From the NCBI GenBank assembly GCA_020849945.1, contig JADZFK010000054.1:1-39049 (forward strand): a stretch of DNA of 39,049 nucleotides, written 5' to 3'. The notes beneath the pieces are model-generated. The model did no database searches, had not been told where the DNA came from, and was given only the letters and a program-made list of their open reading frames with translations. Origin of the DNA: Pirellulales bacterium (GTDB taxonomy: Bacteria; Planctomycetota; Planctomycetia; Pirellulales; Lacipirellulaceae). A program made the translations under genes and the position numbers. Below are positions 8,705 through 16,824 of this stretch, piece after piece; the stretch's first letter is position 1, and every line of letters begins with the position of its first letter.

Positions 8705-9138
8705 GTGTGTTATTGGCCATGTATTGAGAGACCACCCACCGGGCGTTGAGGAACGCAGCGGCGGCTGTTTCGCATGTTTGTTCCGCCGCAGCGATGTTCC
8801 AGGGATGCTTGCGGCAGCGGAATGGTCCATCGTAACAAGGCAGGGAGATTGGCGGCAGTCTCTTAGTGGAGTGACCAGGGCCAAAGGTTGTTGCGCACAG
8901 CAGCCCCCGACTCTGCCAGGCGTGCATGACCATGAGACAGTTGGCTTGTGAGGATGAACCCCCGGCAGAGCCGGGGGCTGAATGATTTCAGTTTTCAGGA
9001 TACCCGAAAACGACCGATCCGCCCTGGTGGAGTGGAGGGAGTGGGACTAGGATTCGGGAAACGTTTCATGCGTAGGGGGCCAGAACCCCGCTTTGTAGTT
9101 GAGTTGTTATTTCACGCGGAAGGATATGCGGGTTAGCG
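8705..9138. other. Divergent intergenic region with a miniature element
   Basis: A 434-bp gap between the divergent SDR and beta-propeller genes. It should contain both promoters, but I do not see convincing -35/-10 pairs. The middle is occupied by the AGGGCC element at 8877-9025. The left part (about 8750-8815) has a loose inverted repeat around GCAGCGGCGG and CCGCCGCAGCG. No gene is seen. Confidence 0.7.
8877..9025 (-). mobile_element. AGGGCC-ended miniature element, copy 1
   Basis: A 149-bp element. The left end is AGGGCCAAAGGTTGTTG. The right end, read inward, is AGGGCGGATCGGTCG followed by TTTTCGGGTATCC. That right-end sequence matches the left end of the copy at 31356, so this copy lies in opposite orientation. 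Inside is a pair of CCCCCGGC/GCCGGGGG palindromes (8905-8922, 8954-8975). The flanks are AGTGGAGTGACC (8865-8876) and GGTGGAGTGGAG (9026-9037). They match at 8 consecutive positions in the same register, as expected for an aged 12-bp target duplication. Confidence 0.75.
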
Positions 9139-10824
9139 ATGCGACATCGATGGATACCGATTGGGATTGTGGCGGCGACCGGTGGTTGGTGGGTTTGGCA
9201 CGGGGAGGATGCCGGTTATCACACCGTCATGCACTTCGTGGGGGTGGTGCTGGGGGTGTTTCTGGTTGCGACGTGGTTCCTTGTTTTCGGGGCGAAGTCG
9301 CGGCGGTTACGGTGGGGCGTGTTCGTGGCGGTGTTGGGGGGGATGGCGGGGTTTTTCGTGGTGTTTCGCCCCGTTTACAACGGTGGCGTGGGGGTTCACC
9401 GTTGGCGGTTTCGATTCGCCCCGCCCGCCGATGCAACCTTGAAGCGAGAGCGTGCCGCGGGCGCGATTGCCGATTGGCAACCGACGGCGAACGACTACCC
9501 GCGTTTCCTTGGTTCGGGTTACTGGGCCGAGGCGCGAGGCGTCGAGTTGGAGACCGACTGGAAGGCGCACCCGCCGCGTGAAGTGTGGCGTCGGGAGATC
9601 GGCGCGGGCTGGTCGGCGTTTTCGATCGTCGGCAAGTACGCTCTCACGCAAGAGCAGCGTGGCGAAGAGGAATGCGTAACGTGCTACGAAGTGCCGACCG
9701 GGGCACTCGTATGGCGTCATGCCGACCAGGCTCGGTTCGACCCGAGCGATGCCCTGAGCGGGTTGGGAGATGTTGGTCCGCGGGCCACGCCAACCGTGCA
9801 TGGCGAGCGGGTCGTGACGCAAGGGGGCACGGGCATCGTGAATTGTTTGGAGGCGCGAACAGGCCGCAAGGTGTGGTCGCACGATACGACCAAGGAGTTT
9901 GGCGTGCCGGTCGTCACGTGGGGGAAGGCAGGCTCGCCGCTTGTGGTGGATGACCTGGTGGTCATTCAGGTCGGGGCGATTCCAACGGCAGCGGGTAAGA
10001 ATGCGGATGGAAATGAGGCGAGGCAGGTTCGGGCCGAGGGGCGAGGTGAGGTTGCAGCTGGCGTGGCAGAGGCCCGTGGCCCGGCGTTAGGCGAGCAAGG
10101 TGAAACGTCGTTGGTGGCATACGATTTGGAAACGGGCGAGTTGCGTTGGCATGCGGGGCGACGGCGGGCTAGTTATTCGTCGCCCGTGCTTGCGACCTTG
10201 GCGGGCGAGCGGCAGATCGTGGTGGTGAACGAAAGCTGGGTGACCGGCCACCAAGTGAGCGATGGCAAGGTGCTGTGGGAATTCCCGTGGGCGAACGAGC
10301 ACGACGACACGGCGAGTTGCCCCCAGCCGGTGCCCCTCGATGGCGATCGCGTCTTTCTGACCAAAGGGTACGGCGTGGGGAGCGCGTTGATTTCGATTTC
10401 GCGGGATGAGAAGGGGGCGTTTTCGGCGACGCCGGTTTGGAGCCCGGCGATCAAGAAGGTGATGAAGTCGACGTTTAGCAACGTGTTGTTGCGCGAGGGG
10501 TACGTATATGGCCTGGATCATGTCGTGCTGGAATGCATTCGGCTCGACACGGGCGAGGTGCAATGGAAGCGGCGTCGGTCGCCGGCGTTTGGCCACGGCC
10601 AGGTGCTGCTCGTGGGTGGCACGATCGTGGTGTTGAGCGAGACGGGCGAATTGGCGTTGGTCGAGGCGACGCCGGAGGAGTATCGCGAACTTGCCAGCCT
10701 GCAAGCGCTCGACGAACGGAATATCACGTGGAACAACCCGGCGTTTTCAGCACCCTACTTGCTCATTCGCAATGCCCGCGAGGCCGTATGTTACGAGCTG
10801 GCGGTGAGAGGAGTCGGTGGTTGA
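9139..10824 (+). CDS. Membrane-anchored PQQ-like beta-propeller protein
   Basis: 561 residues. Three hydrophobic segments lie near the N-terminus (about 5-20, 29-50, 58-78). After these comes a long exported domain with blade-like repeats: VPTGALVWRHAD, ARTGRKVWSHDT, LETGELRWHAG, DGKVLWEFPWA and LDTGEVQWKRRR. The TG..W spacing is typical of PQQ/BamB-type eight-bladed propellers. Planctomycetes carry many such proteins, mostly of unknown role. Real PQQ binding or enzyme activity cannot be told from this. No neighbouring gene is in the same operon. The stop is followed within 6 bp by a heptamer array. Confidence 0.82.
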   Translation: MRHRWIPIGIVAATGGWWVWHGEDAGYHTVMHFVGVVLGVFLVATWFLVFGAKSRRLRWGVFVAVLGGMAGFFVVFRPVYNGGVGVHRWRFRFAPPADATLKRERAAGAIADWQPTANDYPRFLGSGYWAEARGVELETDWKAHPPREVWRREIGAGWSAFSIVGKYALTQEQRGEEECVTCYEVPTGALVWRHADQARFDPSDALSGLGDVGPRATPTVHGERVVTQGGTGIVNCLEARTGRKVWSHDTTKEFGVPVVTWGKAGSPLVVDDLVVIQVGAIPTAAGKNADGNEARQVRAEGRGEVAAGVAEARGPALGEQGETSLVAYDLETGELRWHAGRRRASYSSPVLATLAGERQIVVVNESWVTGHQVSDGKVLWEFPWANEHDDTASCPQPVPLDGDRVFLTKGYGVGSALISISRDEKGAFSATPVWSPAIKKVMKSTFSNVLLREGYVYGLDHVVLECIRLDTGEVQWKRRRSPAFGHGQVLLVGGTIVVLSETGELALVEATPEEYRELASLQALDERNITWNNPAFSAPYLLIRNAREAVCYELAVRGVGG

Positions 10825-10830
10825 TAGTCG

Positions 10831-11059
10831 TTAGCTGTTAGCTGTTAGCTGTTAGCTGTTAGCTGTTAGCTGTTAGCTGTTAGCTGTTAGCGGCGGCGGC
10901 TACGCCGCACTTACTGCCGATACCCGTGGCCACTCACAATCCGCAAGGATTTCACCCGTCGGGGCGGGCCATCCGCCATCCGCCATCCGCCATTCGTCAT
11001 TCGTCATTCGTCATTCGCCATTCGCCATTCGCCATTCGCCATTCGCAATCCGCAATCCG
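10831..11059. repeat. Heptamer-core-heptamer element H3
   Basis: Left array of about 8.5 copies of TTAGCTG (10831-10890). Core 10889-10968 (GGCGGCTACGCCGC; ATACCCGTGGCCACTC; AATCCGCAAGGATTTCACCC). Right array of 13 heptamers (10969-11059) drifting from CCATCCG through CCATTCG, TCATTCG and CCATTCG to CAATCCG. The core matches H2 (6376-6454) in inverted orientation with about 11 differences in 78 positions. The element fills the whole gap between two convergent genes, from 6 bp after one stop to about 18 bp before the other. Confidence 0.88.
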
Positions 11060-11077
11060 TCATTGCCTTCAGCGGTC

Positions 11078-12241
11078 TTATCGTTGGGGGGCGTGTTCGA
11101 GGAGCCAATCTTCGAGGATGACTTGGTGGAGGAGTGGGGCGCGGAGTAGTGCGGCGCGGCTGGGGAGGAGGGCGGAGAGCCAGGGTCTTCGGGCGAGTCC
11201 GGCGGCGGCGCGGAGGCCCATGCGGCCCAGGGTGCTGCCGCGAGTTTGTTGCGTAACGTTCTCGCTGAGGCGGGTGAAAGTGGCGGGGATGACATTGGGG
11301 GCAGGCCCGATGTGGACGACGGTGGTGATTCCGGCGGCGAGCGTTTCGTAGACGGCGTCCCACAGTCGTTGGGGGTGATCGACCCAATCGCGGAGGATGT
11401 CGCGGGCGTGGTAGTCGTCGTAGCTGCGTTTGCCGGTGACGAGCGACAGGATGGGAGGGCAGGGGGGTTGGAGTCCGCCGGGCATGGCATCCATCATCAC
11501 GGCGGCGCGATCGGCAATATGGCGTTGTCGGGCGATGGGCGTGTGAAGCGGCGGCCAGCGATCGGGGTTGATTTTCACGTGGGCGGGGTCCGGCAGGAAC
11601 TTGTGCATTTCCTCTTTGAACCGGCCGATCGTATCGTTTTGGCCAAGGAGCAGGTAGGTGTTGGGCGAGAGGATTGCGGAGGGGCCAATGGTTCCGCGGC
11701 CTTCGGAGCTGATGAGTCGGCAGAGCCGGTTGACGTCGTGTTCGGCGATGGCGGTGCCGCGCGAGAAGAGGATGCCCATCGTGACGTTGTGAGCCAGCGC
11801 GACGGAGTCCTCGGCCATGGTGACGGGAACGCTGAGGACATCTTCCATGCTGAAGATGCCCGCGCAGGCGACCGCGGAAAGTTCGCCCAAGCTGTAACCG
11901 TAGGCCATGTTGGCCTCGCGGAAGCGGACGCCGTGGAACTCTTCCAGCAGTTCGACCTGCGCCAAGTCGGCGGCAAAGACGAGCGACACGGCCTCGGCAT
12001 AACGATCGAGGCCGGGTTCTTCTCGCTGCTCAACAGTGTAGACGAGATCGACCGGCTTACCAGTTAGCCGCATGCACACTTCGCTGCAACGGCGCAGGTA
12101 GCGCTTCATGGTGCGGCCGTAGGCCGGGTGTTCGAGCAGCTCGGGCGTGCGGCCGAGGTTCGTCGTGTTGTAACCACGAAAGGCGAACGCCGTGGTCGCG
12201 ATCTCTGCCTGCAGCGATTCTGGCAAGATGAAGGAACTCAT
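11078..12241 (-). CDS. FabD-like acyl carrier protein acyltransferase
   Basis: 387 residues with an acyltransferase (malonyl-CoA:ACP transacylase) fold. The nucleophile motif is GYSLGEL with Ser117, where FabD has GHSLGE. The second active-site region reads PPLHTPIA, which supplies the expected His. The terminal part VVHIGPAPNVIPATF also fits the family. It is longer than housekeeping FabD (about 310), has the His before the nucleophile replaced by Tyr, and stands alone rather than with fabH/fabG/acpP. It may therefore be a specialised paralogue serving a polyketide- or lipid-type pathway, which is inference. The start ATG 12241 gives MSSFILPESL. Confidence 0.8.
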   Translation of the reverse strand: MSSFILPESLQAEIATTAFAFRGYNTTNLGRTPELLEHPAYGRTMKRYLRRCSEVCMRLTGKPVDLVYTVEQREEPGLDRYAEAVSLVFAADLAQVELLEEFHGVRFREANMAYGYSLGELSAVACAGIFSMEDVLSVPVTMAEDSVALAHNVTMGILFSRGTAIAEHDVNRLCRLISSEGRGTIGPSAILSPNTYLLLGQNDTIGRFKEEMHKFLPDPAHVKINPDRWPPLHTPIARQRHIADRAAVMMDAMPGGLQPPCPPILSLVTGKRSYDDYHARDILRDWVDHPQRLWDAVYETLAAGITTVVHIGPAPNVIPATFTRLSENVTQQTRGSTLGRMGLRAAAGLARRPWLSALLPSRAALLRAPLLHQVILEDWLLEHAPQR

Positions 12242-12343
12242 GGATGGGGGAGACCATTTGGGCGTTTGAGGAAATGGCGTTCAAGAAGGATACGGACAGG
12301 ATAGCAGGAAGATAACTGAAGGCGTCCGGGGATTGGAACCGCA

Positions 12344-12425
12344 ATCAACCCCCGGCTTTGTAGGGGGGTAGCCTCCATGCATCGTGACATTGCGACGAAC
12401 CCGCGGCAAAGCTGGGGGCTGTGTG
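12344..12425. repeat. CCCCGGCTTTGCCGGGG-type palindrome pair (older element remnant)
   Basis: CAACCCCCGGCTTTGTAGG at the left and CGCGGCAAAGCTGGGGGCTG at the right match the interior of miniature element copy 1 (8898-8983) in content and spacing. It is probably a remnant of that subfamily. The miniature element at 12430 is inserted in its right flank, so the insertions appear nested. Confidence 0.6.
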
Positions 12426-12429
12426 TTCC

Positions 12430-12572
12430 AGGGCCGATCAATTATTCAAATTGGGCGAGTGGTTTGGAAACCAGCCCGAAGCGTCAGCGAGGGAAAAAGC
12501 ACACATTCCCTCGCTGACGCTTTGGGTTCGTGAGTCCTCGCAGCCCCGAAGTATGAATAACTGATCGGCCCT
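12430..12572 (+). mobile_element. AGGGCC-ended miniature element, copy 2, with perfect 12-bp target duplication
   Basis: A 143-bp element with terminal inverted repeats AGGGCCGATCAATTATTCA and, from the right, AGGGCCGATCAGTTATTCA (one mismatch in 19). It is flanked on both sides by GCTGTGTGTTCC (12418-12429 and 12573-12584), a perfect 12-bp direct repeat. Inside is a perfect 17-bp stem with a 10-nt loop (12479-12495 / 12506-12522, unit GCGTCAGCGAGGG). There is no coding capacity. From memory, the ends resemble IS4 termini (GCCGATCAGTTA), and IS4-type elements make 11-13 bp duplications. A non-autonomous IS4-family MITE is the best reading. Confidence 0.88.
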
Positions 12573-12651
12573 GCTGTGTGTTCCATTCGAGGGCATTGGG
12601 AAGCAGTTTAGAGACCATGCTGTAGCGATCCGCAATCCGAAATTAGCCAGG

Positions 12652-12676
12652 GCCGCTCGGCTCGCAGCCCCTACTG
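12652..12676. repeat. Single arm of the GAGCCGAGC-type element
   Basis: GGGCCGCTCGGCTCGC followed by AGCCCCTAC matches the right arm of the two-armed elements at 19747-19832 and 24237-24352. The following GAGGGTGAAAC also resembles the sequence after the copy at 19808. No left arm is visible nearby. Confidence 0.6.
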
Positions 12677-13177
12677 AGGGTGAAACGACCGGACCCCGTT
12701 GGTGGCTGTCCTATTATTCCATACGTTCGTTAGGGAGGCGAACGGAGGAACGATGTGCCTAGGATTCGCGTATGGACCGTACAAATACGGGCGTACTTCA
12801 CGTTAATACTGGCGGGGGGGACGTTTATACAAGGTGCGCGCTGGGTAGGGGTTTTCCTTGGTGGCGAAGGCGTTGGAGTCGGACCGAATTTTGTCCCCCG
12901 TTGGCGGGCGCATGTTACGTTTTGTTGTGGACCTCATGGGTTGGGTCGAATGGGGGGGGCAAGGTTCGATCGTTGGCCCGCGTCGATTCCATTTCCCTTG
13001 CCGATTTTCTCGGTTCGCCCCCCGCGGAGCTGAGGAAGGTCTGAAGAAGAGCGGCCCCCGAGTGCAACAAGGCACGAATTGCCACAGAGAGAACTGCGAC
13101 GGGTTGCGACGAGGGTTGAAACCCAATCGCGTGCCTTGGCAGACGAAACGAAAACATGAAGATCAGGAGCTGATGCC

Positions 13178-13570
13178 ATGCTGACCGCCGGAGCAATCAT
13201 GACCACGAATCTCGTAACGATGCGTCCTGAAGCGTCGATCGAGGAGGCCATCGAAACCTTGTTATCGCGGCAGATTAGCGGCTTGCCCGTGGTCGACGAT
13301 GAGGGACACCTGGTGGGCGTGATCACGGAATTTGCATTGCTTGCCGTGACGTACGACAAGCGGGTGAAAGATCACACGGTGAGCCAGCACATGACCCGCG
13401 ATGTGATTTCGGTGGATATCCATGATCCGATCAGCCGGATTGCGGACCTGTGCATTGTGCATCGGGTACGGCGGGTGCCGGTAATGGAGCGAGGGCGATT
13501 GGTTGGCGTGATTGCCCGCCGCGACGTGTTGCGGGCGTTGGCCGAAAGCCCGGCCGCCTGCCCGGCTTGA
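13178..13570 (+). CDS. CBS-domain pair protein
   Basis: 130 residues made of two CBS motifs. The first has IMTTNLVTMRPEASIEEA and LVGVITEFALL. The second has MTRDVISVDIHDPISRIA and GRLVGVIARRDVLRAL. Stand-alone CBS pairs usually bind adenosyl nucleotides and act as energy or redox sensors for partner proteins. No partner is evident here. An AGGAG ribosome site sits about 10 bp before the ATG and fixes the start. The upstream region is long and gene-free. Confidence 0.9.
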   Translation: MLTAGAIMTTNLVTMRPEASIEEAIETLLSRQISGLPVVDDEGHLVGVITEFALLAVTYDKRVKDHTVSQHMTRDVISVDIHDPISRIADLCIVHRVRRVPVMERGRLVGVIARRDVLRALAESPAACPA

Positions 13571-13712
13571 GTAGTTCCGCGGGGCTTCTTCAGGGCTGGA
13601 ACTGTCGCGGGTTGGTCATTCGCCGCGCGCGACATTGCGGCTACGATCGGCACAGCTTGCGGACTCGTGATAGCCCTTCGCAATTGCCCCACTACCGAAT
13701 TGAGAATGCACC

Positions 13713-14039
13713 ATGAGGACAACGGCGAAGTTACATAAACGGTCGGGCTTTTCGTTGATGGAGTTCTTGGCCGTCGTGACGATGTTGGGGATCGTTGCGG
13801 CGATACTTGTGCCACGAGTGACGGACTCCGGTGGCTCGGCGGTGGCGAAAACCATCCTTCGCGACAAGGCCATGATTAACGCGACGGTGGAGCGCTGGTA
13901 CCTTGAAAAAGGCAGTTGGCCGGCGGATGATCTTTCCGACATTGGCGCGGATAAGAACTACTTTCCAGAAGGTGTTCCGAGTCATCCGGTTTCTGGGACG
14001 GCATACACGCTCAATTCCAGTACGCATCGAGTGAACTGA
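13713..14039 (+). CDS. Type IV pilin-like / pseudopilin protein
   Basis: 108 residues. The N-terminus is a prepilin peptidase signal: a basic leader (MRTTAKLHKRSG), then FSLMEFLAVVTMLGIVAAIL, with Glu at position +5 after the cleavage glycine. This class III signal and hydrophobic helix are typical of type II secretion pseudopilins and type IV pilins. The globular part is short (LRDKAMINATVERWYLEKGSWP...), like GspG-type minor pseudopilins. No other secretion genes are nearby, so it works with machinery encoded elsewhere. The ribosome site is weak. Confidence 0.88.
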   Translation: MRTTAKLHKRSGFSLMEFLAVVTMLGIVAAILVPRVTDSGGSAVAKTILRDKAMINATVERWYLEKGSWPADDLSDIGADKNYFPEGVPSHPVSGTAYTLNSSTHRVN

Positions 14040-14146
14040 GGCGACTGAGGGTGGGCGCGGGGGATGTTGCGGCCGATTGTCGCCAGTAGGATGGCGGAGT
14101 TTGGCCGAGCCGAAACAGCTCGGCTATGTATGGTGGGCCATTGGTG

Positions 14147-15817
14147 TTAGGCGGGTTCATCCCAAGGGCTTTGGGGCAGGGCTTCTGGGGGCGGGTGTAG
14201 CTCGGCTTCGTCTTGGGCGACACGTTGTGGGGCGGCTTCGCGGATGATGCGTAGTTCGCGCACGACGCGTGGCATGTTGAGCAGCAAGACGCACAAGGCC
14301 ACGCCGGGCACGATCAGCACGAGGACGGGGCCATCCGCGGAGCCCCCATCGAGCAAGTGGTAGAGTGTGAAGAACGGGTCGGTGATCTGCAGGAAGGAGT
14401 AATCGGCATCGCGGAGTTCGAGCGACATCGACTTGATGGCGTAGGGGATGCCGAAGCCGGCGAGCAGAAGCAGGAACTGAATCAGTACGGTGGCGAGCAT
14501 GGTGACGAAGGCGAATCGGCGGAGGGTGCCAACAATGAGCAGCCCGATGCCGAGGTAGGCTACGATGTATCCCCAGCCGATCGTGAGCAAGTAAGAGAGT
14601 TCCTCGAACGAGGGCCACGTGCGTAAACGAGTTGGAAGAATGTCGGAGGCCATCATGCCGATCCAACAGAGGATTGCGAGGGCTGTAAGATTGGCGACGA
14701 CGAACATGTAGCCGGTGCCGGGGCCTGGGTTGAGCCAGGAGAGGAAAATGCGTCCGAGGAAGCTTTGGGGCAGGCGTCTGCGGACGCGTTGCGAGACGGT
14801 GGGTCGTTCGGCGGTGAGCATCGTTCCCATGGCGTACCAATAGGCGCCAGCCATGGAGGCCAGTACGAACACGGCCTCGCGTGCGTAGTCATCTGCTATC
14901 CAAGCGCCCGACATCCAGCCGATGAAGGCGGCACATTGGATGAGCATGCAGAGTCGTAGCGGGGTGGAGCGATTTTCGCTAGTGAAGGTGATCATGCCGG
15001 CCGCGGCAAAATAGGCGAGCGCGAAGGTGGTGAAGTAGGCGGTGGCCAGGGCGGCGATCACGTACCAGGCTTCGCCATTGGGGCTCCACAGGTCTCGCCC
15101 CCAGTAGGCCAGGGTGCCACTCATGGCAATTGCCATGAGGAACATGTAAATCAGCCCAGCGACAAACGCCACGAGGATGAGCACTTGGAGAAACCGCTGC
15201 AAGGTAAGCGTGGCGAGGAGGATGCCGACCATCGAAAGGCCGAGGGACCAGAAGAACATGAAGGTCAGCACTAGGGCGATGGTCGGCAAATCGACACCGC
15301 GGAGGAGATACGTGAATGCCAGGCAGGGCATGATGGCGGAGAAATAGACGGCCATTTGGGCGATGGAGCTGCCCAACTTGCCGCTAATGATTTGCCTTGG
15401 GCGCAAGGTCGTGATCGAGAGGAGATCGTAGGTATTATCTTCGCGTTCGGCGATGAGCGAACGATACGAGGCGAGCGGGACGACGATGATGAGGGGGAAG
15501 GCGAGGATCGAGAGGTAGCCGGCCAGCAGGGTGCTGCCCTCGGCAGAGTAGAAGATGCGCGGGCCGATCCAGGCCACGATGGCGATCGTGGCAACCCAGC
15601 AGGCGGCGAGGACGAGCACAAAGGTGATCGTGAATTGGGAGCTTTTGATGGCCTGCCGGGTTTCCTTCACGAGGATCGGGTTGAGCCAATCGCCGGCGCG
15701 CGAGAGGAAGCGTTCGATCGATTGCCAGAGGAGGGCGGCACGAGAAGGGTTGCCCGCGGAAGTAGCGGGCGACTCGGGGTTGGCCGCGAGTTCCAAGTTG
15801 GTTGCATCGAAGCTCAT
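14147..15817 (-). CDS. ABC-2-type transporter permease
   Basis: 556 residues with about 11-12 hydrophobic segments. The N-terminal part (NPILVKETRQAIKSS; SYRSLIAEREDNTYDLLSIT; RPRQIISGKLGSS) is characteristic of ABC-2-type permeases. Its start overlaps the end of the upstream ATPase gene by 4 bp (15814-15817), indicating translational coupling. The cytoplasmic C-terminus is Pro/Glu-rich. It is the last gene of the operon that starts near 19628. The substrate is unknown. The architecture recalls transporters in which an exported subunit is encoded with the ATPase and permease, such as the Gld system, but that is analogy only. Confidence 0.87.
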   Translation of the reverse strand: MSFDATNLELAANPESPATSAGNPSRAALLWQSIERFLSRAGDWLNPILVKETRQAIKSSQFTITFVLVLAACWVATIAIVAWIGPRIFYSAEGSTLLAGYLSILAFPLIIVVPLASYRSLIAEREDNTYDLLSITTLRPRQIISGKLGSSIAQMAVYFSAIMPCLAFTYLLRGVDLPTIALVLTFMFFWSLGLSMVGILLATLTLQRFLQVLILVAFVAGLIYMFLMAIAMSGTLAYWGRDLWSPNGEAWYVIAALATAYFTTFALAYFAAAGMITFTSENRSTPLRLCMLIQCAAFIGWMSGAWIADDYAREAVFVLASMAGAYWYAMGTMLTAERPTVSQRVRRRLPQSFLGRIFLSWLNPGPGTGYMFVVANLTALAILCWIGMMASDILPTRLRTWPSFEELSYLLTIGWGYIVAYLGIGLLIVGTLRRFAFVTMLATVLIQFLLLLAGFGIPYAIKSMSLELRDADYSFLQITDPFFTLYHLLDGGSADGPVLVLIVPGVALCVLLLNMPRVVRELRIIREAAPQRVAQDEAELHPPPEALPQSPWDEPA

Positions 15818-16761
15818 TGCACGCGTCCCTCGGTGACATGGAGGAAAACATCTTCGAGGCTCTTGTGCTTAGCGCCGAACTCGATGACGGGGAAGCCAGC
15901 TTCGACGATCTCGCGGAGCAGGATGGCTTCAGATTCGCGGTTGCCGGCATGGCTAAACGTGGTGAGGTCGCCGTCGAGTTTCAGGTCGGAGATATCCCGT
16001 CGCTCGGCGAGCCAGTGAGCGAGTTTATCGGCATCGCGGAGGACACGGACGCGAGCGGTGCCGCGAGTTTGCACGCCCGAGCTGATTTCGGCGACCGATC
16101 CGACGGCGAGCAAGCGGCCTTGCTCGATGATGGCCACGCGATGGCTGATTTCGGCGAGTTCGGTGAGGATGTGCGAGCTGATGAGGATGGCCTTTCCGGC
16201 GGCGGCGAGGCGATCGATCATTTCGCGTAGTTCGATGCGTGCGCGGGGGTCGAGGCCGGCCGCTGGTTCGTCCAGGATGAGCACCGAGGGGTTGTGGATC
16301 ATCGTTCGGCCGAGGCACAGTCGCTGCTTCATGCCCTTGGAGAGGCCGTTGATCGGTTTGTGGGCCATCGTGCCGAGCAGGGTGAAATCCATGACCTCGC
16401 CGATGGCTCGGAGCCGCTCTTGCCCGACGAGTCCATAGGCGCGAGCGAAGAAGTCGAGGTATTCGGTCACGTTGACGTTTTCGTAGGTGCCGAAGTAATC
16501 GGGCATGAAGCCAAGCCGGCGTCGAACGCGGTCGGGGTCATCGATGACGGAGAAGCCATCGACAAAGGCATCACCCGCGGTGGGTTCATCGAGCGTTGCG
16601 AGGATTCGCATGCTGGTTGTTTTTCCGGCGCCGTTCGGGCCGATGTAACCGAACACTTCGCCCGCGTAGACCTCGAAGGAGACATCGTTGACCGCGTGCG
16701 TGCGGTCGAATACCCGGTGCAGGTGCCGCAGTTCGATTTGTGGCGTCGATGTGCGGATCAT
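15814..16761 (-). CDS. ABC transporter ATP-binding protein
   Basis: 315 residues. Walker A is GPNGAGKTT (41-49), the signature is LSKGMKQRL (140-148), Walker B is VLILDEP (160-166), and the H-loop lies in ISSHILTELAE. The C-terminal region of about 90 residues is typical of ABC-2 export/drug-type ATPases. It couples to the downstream permease through a 4-bp overlap. No Shine-Dalgarno-like sequence precedes the ATG. Instead the 63 bp before it are mostly a heptamer array (16774-16812). Confidence 0.93.
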   Translation of the reverse strand: MIRTSTPQIELRHLHRVFDRTHAVNDVSFEVYAGEVFGYIGPNGAGKTTSMRILATLDEPTAGDAFVDGFSVIDDPDRVRRRLGFMPDYFGTYENVNVTEYLDFFARAYGLVGQERLRAIGEVMDFTLLGTMAHKPINGLSKGMKQRLCLGRTMIHNPSVLILDEPAAGLDPRARIELREMIDRLAAAGKAILISSHILTELAEISHRVAIIEQGRLLAVGSVAEISSGVQTRGTARVRVLRDADKLAHWLAERRDISDLKLDGDLTTFSHAGNRESEAILLREIVEAGFPVIEFGAKHKSLEDVFLHVTEGRVQ

Positions 16762-16773
16762 TGAGGGTCGAGG

Positions 16774-16812
16774 GCTGAAAACTGAAAACTGAAAACTGAT
16801 AACTGATAACTG
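16774..16812. repeat. Heptamer array H4 (CTGAAAA/CTGATAA) inside an operon
   Basis: Five or six 7-bp units in register: three CTGAAAA, two CTGATAA and a terminal CTGCGTA. On the minus strand this reads (TCAGTTT)n, the same unit as array H1. It lies in the 63-bp gap between two co-oriented operon genes and replaces the expected ribosome-binding region of the ATPase gene. Confidence 0.85.
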
Positions 16813-16824
16813 CGTACTTGGTCG

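Larger units (their letters stand above)
12242..13177. other. Long divergent gene-free region rich in repeats
   Basis: 936 bp between the FabD-like and CBS genes. 12344-12425 holds a CCCCCGGCTTTG / CAAAGCTGGGGG pair. 12430-12572 is an AGGGCC miniature element. 12652-12676 is half of the GAGCCGAGC element. An inverted repeat CCATACG...CGTATGG spans about 12719-12770. From about 12780 to 13160 I see neither repeats nor a credible ORF. The several overlapping short frames there have no recognisable content. Confidence 0.7.

Noticed and set aside
10831..11059. CRISPR array reading of the H3 tandem repeats
   Set aside because: Units are 7 bp with no spacers, and no cas gene is present.
12755..13044. 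Two overlapping plus frames of about 90 residues before the CBS gene
   Set aside because: Neither has a ribosome site or domain, and the two overlap in different frames.
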